A DNA stretch of 64,000 nucleotides from Alkanophaga liquidiphilum (GTDB lineage: Archaea; Halobacteriota; Syntropharchaeia; Alkanophagales; B39-G2): assembly GCA_029259535.1 (NCBI GenBank), contig JAPHEF010000001.1, positions 62,001 to 126,000 on the forward strand, written 5' to 3'. The notes beneath the pieces are model-generated. The model worked only from the letters and a program-made list of their open reading frames with translations. It did not search any database and was not told the DNA's origin. Positions 61,548 to 64,000 of the stretch are shown here, one piece after another. The translations under genes were made by a program, and so were the position numbers. Each line of letters begins with the position of its first letter. Position 1 is the first letter of the stretch.

Positions 61548-62096
61548 CTACCTTTCAAAAGTCGAAAATATAAACTCCACGATTTTTTTTGCGCTCTCGG
61601 CGACGCCCAGCTTATCGCTCTCGACCACGACTTCCGGATTGAGCGGCTCCTCGTAGGGGACGCTGACCCCCGGCACTCTGGCACCCTGCCGGGCTTTTTC
61701 GTAAATGCGGGGCGGCGAGTGCTCCGCACGCCTTTTCCGCTCCCGCTGCATGCAGACCTCCAGCGGACACTTCACATGGACCTCTGCAAATCTGCTTATC
61801 AGCGCCCGGGCACGCTCTCTATATTTGCGGCGGTGCGCCGTCGCATCTATTATAACGGGCACACCACACTCACAGAGCAGCTTTGCCATGTATGCGAGCG
61901 CCGCATAGACAATATCACGTTCCTCGTCCGTGTAGGTAGGATTTGGCGTTACAACCTTCCTAATCTCGTCAAGCTCAAGAATCTTAACGTTTATTCCCTT
62001 CTCGGCAAGAAGTTCTTTAACCTCTCTGGAAATAGCGGTCTTGCCGCAGCCCGGAAGCCCAGTGACCCAGAGCGCCCAGCCCTCCTCCCTCTGCAT
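61548..62096 (-). CDS. cysC: Adenylylsulfate kinase-like protein
   Basis: This 182-residue P-loop kinase has Walker A LWVTGLPGCGKTAISREV, then LDEIRKVVTPNPTYTDEERD, IIDATAHRRKYRERAR (in APS kinase the DxxR/FxSP lid region) and VHVKCPLEVCMQRERK. It matches the APS kinase family, which makes PAPS from adenylylsulfate. No sulfurylase or sulfotransferase genes are close, and the archaeal members may phosphorylate another nucleotide or sugar. It lies 6 bp upstream of the acyl-CoA synthetase gene on the same strand. Confidence 0.8.
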   Translation of the reverse strand: MQREEGWALWVTGLPGCGKTAISREVKELLAEKGINVKILELDEIRKVVTPNPTYTDEERDIVYAALAYMAKLLCECGVPVIIDATAHRRKYRERARALISRFAEVHVKCPLEVCMQRERKRRAEHSPPRIYEKARQGARVPGVSVPYEEPLNPEVVVESDKLGVAESAKKIVEFIFSTFER

Positions 62097-62180
62097 TTTC
62101 TTAATTTTCTGCTGTTTATCTTCTGTTTACCCCATCTCAATGCCGAACGTGATTCTGACAAAAAAATGGAAAATAAAAAA

Positions 62181-63818
62181 TTAGAACTCAGATTCAGATT
62201 CTTCACCGAGCTCAGGTCCCTTGCCACCGCCTTTCTCCTTTTCGAGCTTCGCAGCGGCGATGACGTCGTCGATTCTGAGAATCATGACTGCTGCTTCCGT
62301 CGCCGAGCTGAGCGCCTGCGTCTTCACTCGCAGTGGCTCGAGGACGCCTGCCTCCTTCATGTCCACGACTTTGCCCTCGAAGACATCGAGCCCAGCGTAT
62401 TTCTCGCCACGCTCGTGCGCCGCCCTGAGCGCGACGACCATGTCTATCGGGTCGAGCCCGGCGTTCTCAGCCAGCGACCGCGGGATAATCTCGACGGCTC
62501 GTGCGAACGCCTCGATAGCGAGCTGCTCACGTCCGCCGACGGTCGCCGCATACTCACGGAGACGCAGCGCCACCTCGGTCTCGGGTGCCCCACCGCCAGC
62601 TACGTATTTGCGGTCTTCGAGAGCGGCGGCGGCGACCCTGATGGCGTCGTTCAGTCCTCGCTCAAGCTCGTCGACGACGTGCTCGGTGCCGCCTCGCAGG
62701 AGTATCGAAACTGCTCTCGGGTCCTTGCAGCCCTCGATGAAAATCATCTCCTCGCCTGCAACCTTACGCTCCTCGACAAGTTCTGCCTCGCCAAGGTCTG
62801 CGGCGCTCAGCTCCTCAATACTCGTTACGATCCTACCGCCAGTGGCACGGGCGAGCTTCTTCATGTCGCTCTCCTTCACCCTGCGAACCGCCAGAATCCC
62901 AGCTTTCGCCAAGTAGTGCTGCGCAAGGTCGTCAATCCCCTTCTGGCAGAACACAACATTGGCGCCCGCCTCCGCAATCTTGTCCACCATGTTCTTCAGC
63001 ATCCGCTCCTCCTCGTCGAGGAACGCCTTCATCTGCTCAGGCGACGTAATTTCAATCTTCGCATCAATTTCCGTCTTCTCTATTTCAAGCGCTGAGTTTA
63101 TGAGCGCAATCTTCGCATTCTCGATCCGCTTCGGCATCCCGGGGTGCACGCGCTCCTTGTCTATAATCATGCCCTTGACGAGCTGTGACTCGTCAGAGGC
63201 TGCGCCCATCTTCTTCACTATTTTTATGTGGTCGGTGTCTATTTTCTTCTCGCCCTCCTCGACTATCGTTTTCACTGCTTTTACAGCAAGCTCTGTGAGG
63301 ACGTCCTTTGCGACCTCCGCCCCCTTCCCGGTCATTGCCGTCATCGCTATCTTCTTCAACGTCTCCTCGTCGTCCGGGGAGAGGTTAATCGAAATGTCGT
63401 CTAAGACCTGTGTCGCCTTTTCCAGCGCAAGCCTGTAACCGGCAGCAATCACCGTCGGGTGGACTTCCTGCTCCAGCAGCTCCTCAGCCTCCTTGAGAAG
63501 CTCACCCGCAATGACAACGGCGGTCGTCGTCCCATCGCCAACTTCATCGTCCTGCGTCTTCGCAATCTCGACCATCATCTTCGCCGCCGGATGCTCGATG
63601 TCCATCTCTTTGAGGATCGTAGCGCCGTCGTTCGTGATGACGACGTCGCCCATCGAGTCAACAAGCATCTTGTCCATGCCCTTCGGGCCGAGCGTCGTGC
63701 GGACCGCCGCTGCGATGGTCTTCGCCGCCAGTATATTACGGGACTGCGCCTCTCTACCTCTCGTCCGCTCGCTACCTTCTTTAAGTATGAGTATAGGAGT
63801 GCCACCGAGCTGTGCCAT
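62181..63818 (-). CDS. ths: Thermosome (group II chaperonin) subunit
   Basis: The 545-residue protein matches the archaeal CCT-like chaperonin that folds proteins in an ATP-driven double ring. Signatures include RTTLGPKGMDKMLVDSMGDV, ITNDGATILKEMDIEHPAAK, the catalytic DDEVGDGTTTAVVIAGELL and GGGAPETEVALRLREYAATV. The C-terminus ends in an acidic GEESESEF rather than a GGM repeat. A TATA box (CTATATAAA on the plus strand, 63852-63860) lies 34-42 bp before the ATG, and GGTGATG supplies a short ribosome-binding sequence. Confidence 0.98.
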   Translation of the reverse strand: MAQLGGTPILILKEGSERTRGREAQSRNILAAKTIAAAVRTTLGPKGMDKMLVDSMGDVVITNDGATILKEMDIEHPAAKMMVEIAKTQDDEVGDGTTTAVVIAGELLKEAEELLEQEVHPTVIAAGYRLALEKATQVLDDISINLSPDDEETLKKIAMTAMTGKGAEVAKDVLTELAVKAVKTIVEEGEKKIDTDHIKIVKKMGAASDESQLVKGMIIDKERVHPGMPKRIENAKIALINSALEIEKTEIDAKIEITSPEQMKAFLDEEERMLKNMVDKIAEAGANVVFCQKGIDDLAQHYLAKAGILAVRRVKESDMKKLARATGGRIVTSIEELSAADLGEAELVEERKVAGEEMIFIEGCKDPRAVSILLRGGTEHVVDELERGLNDAIRVAAAALEDRKYVAGGGAPETEVALRLREYAATVGGREQLAIEAFARAVEIIPRSLAENAGLDPIDMVVALRAAHERGEKYAGLDVFEGKVVDMKEAGVLEPLRVKTQALSSATEAAVMILRIDDVIAAAKLEKEKGGGKGPELGEESESEF

Positions 63819-63851
63819 CTCGCATCACCACTCCTGGTTAAATTTGCAGTT

Positions 63852-63860
63852 CTATATAAA
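63852..63860 (-). promoter_or_regulatory. TATA box of the thermosome gene
   Basis: TTTATATAG on the minus strand lies 34-42 bp before the thermosome ATG and overlaps the last codons and stop of the upstream moeA-like gene. It provides a separate promoter for the chaperonin. Confidence 0.6.
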
Positions 63861-64000
63861 CTTTTCTGTCAGGAGAGAGACCTCCACCGCCTCGCCACCC
63901 TCGACGATTTCCGTCTGTGCATCCACGAGCACGTAGCCGTCAGCGTTCGCAAGCGTCGTTATTGCGCCGGAACCCTTGAGGATTGGCGTCGCGACGAGAT
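63852..64000 (-). CDS. moeA: MoeA-like molybdopterin molybdenumtransferase, C-terminal end
   Basis: Only the last ~48 residues are in the window: LVATPILKGSGAITTLANAD, GYVLVDAQTEIVEGGEAVEV and SLLTEKFI then stop. The SGAITTLANADGYV...EGGEAVEVSLL pattern is the C-terminal beta-barrel domain IV of MoeA-type proteins, which insert Mo or W into molybdopterin. The gene continues past the right edge. Confidence 0.75.
   Translation of the reverse strand, partial: LVATPILKGSGAITTLANADGYVLVDAQTEIVEGGEAVEVSLLTEKFI

Noticed and set aside
61719..63095. 458-codon plus-strand ORF
   Set aside because: It is antisense to the cysC-like gene and thermosome, both of which have strong family matches. It is a codon-bias shadow.

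Overview
The window is archaeal chromosome. It carries thermosome, archaeal S19e, a PDCD5-family protein, NOG1, PyrI, an archaeal-type PheS, a CARF-HTH Csa3 regulator and TATA-box promoters. Monofunctional CO dehydrogenase (CooS), three MtaA/MtbA-like corrinoid:thiol methyltransferase paralogs, an orphan HdrA N-terminal domain and two ADP-forming acyl-CoA synthetase alpha subunits point to a C1- or alkane-metabolising relative of methanogens (Halobacteriota, perhaps the ANME-1/Syntropharchaeia side). The phylum-level placement is inference.

Layout. 0-17.7 kb: mostly housekeeping and redox genes (radical SAM, acyl-CoA synthetase, rps19e-pdcd5-AAA ATPase-GNAT-nog1, pyrI, speE, cooS-cupin-trxB-DUF166, a wHTH plus methyltransferase pair), interrupted by a decayed TnpB and a decayed restriction-modification gene. 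17.6-21.1 kb: tRNA-Ala(GGC), then three tandem methyltransferase paralogs whose DNA is a mosaic of near-identical and diverged blocks. 21-35.3 kb: adenine deaminase, a membrane glycosyltransferase-like protein, a DGC-domain protein, prepilin peptidase, pheS, two possible structured RNAs, a decayed secreted protein, an ArcS-like domain protein with a PadR regulator, and an RND exporter-CARDB protein-MFS set.

35.7-60 kb is a large CRISPR-Cas island. Two arrays with the same 30-nt repeat (43 repeats, and 50 intact plus one broken) are transcribed outward from a central cas block. Their leaders are near-identical inverted copies, and the array-2 copy also carries the last ~80 bp of cas2. The cas block is type I-D (cas6, csa3, cas10d, csc2, csc1, cas3', cas4, cas1) with vapBC between cas4 and cas1. 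Between cas1 and cas2 lies a second effector set: an HD plus zinc-finger large subunit, a small alpha-helical protein, a Csf2-like Cas7 and a Csf3-like Cas5. This resembles type IV-C. Cas6 and the adaptation genes appear to be shared.

The most unusual signal is next to cas6 and inside array 2. In four places a 30-33 bp sequence is perfectly duplicated around a 33-37 nt unique insert (periods 65, 66, 66 and 70). Each duplicated sequence is different. That is the geometry expected when Cas1-Cas2 inserts a spacer outside the leader-proximal repeat, duplicating a repeat-length target. One of these lies in a broken tatA, one beside a truncated tatC, and one is off-register inside array 2. Array 2 also cuts off a DUF167 gene.

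60-64 kb: a second acyl-CoA synthetase, an APS-kinase-like protein, the thermosome subunit and the end of a moeA-like gene.
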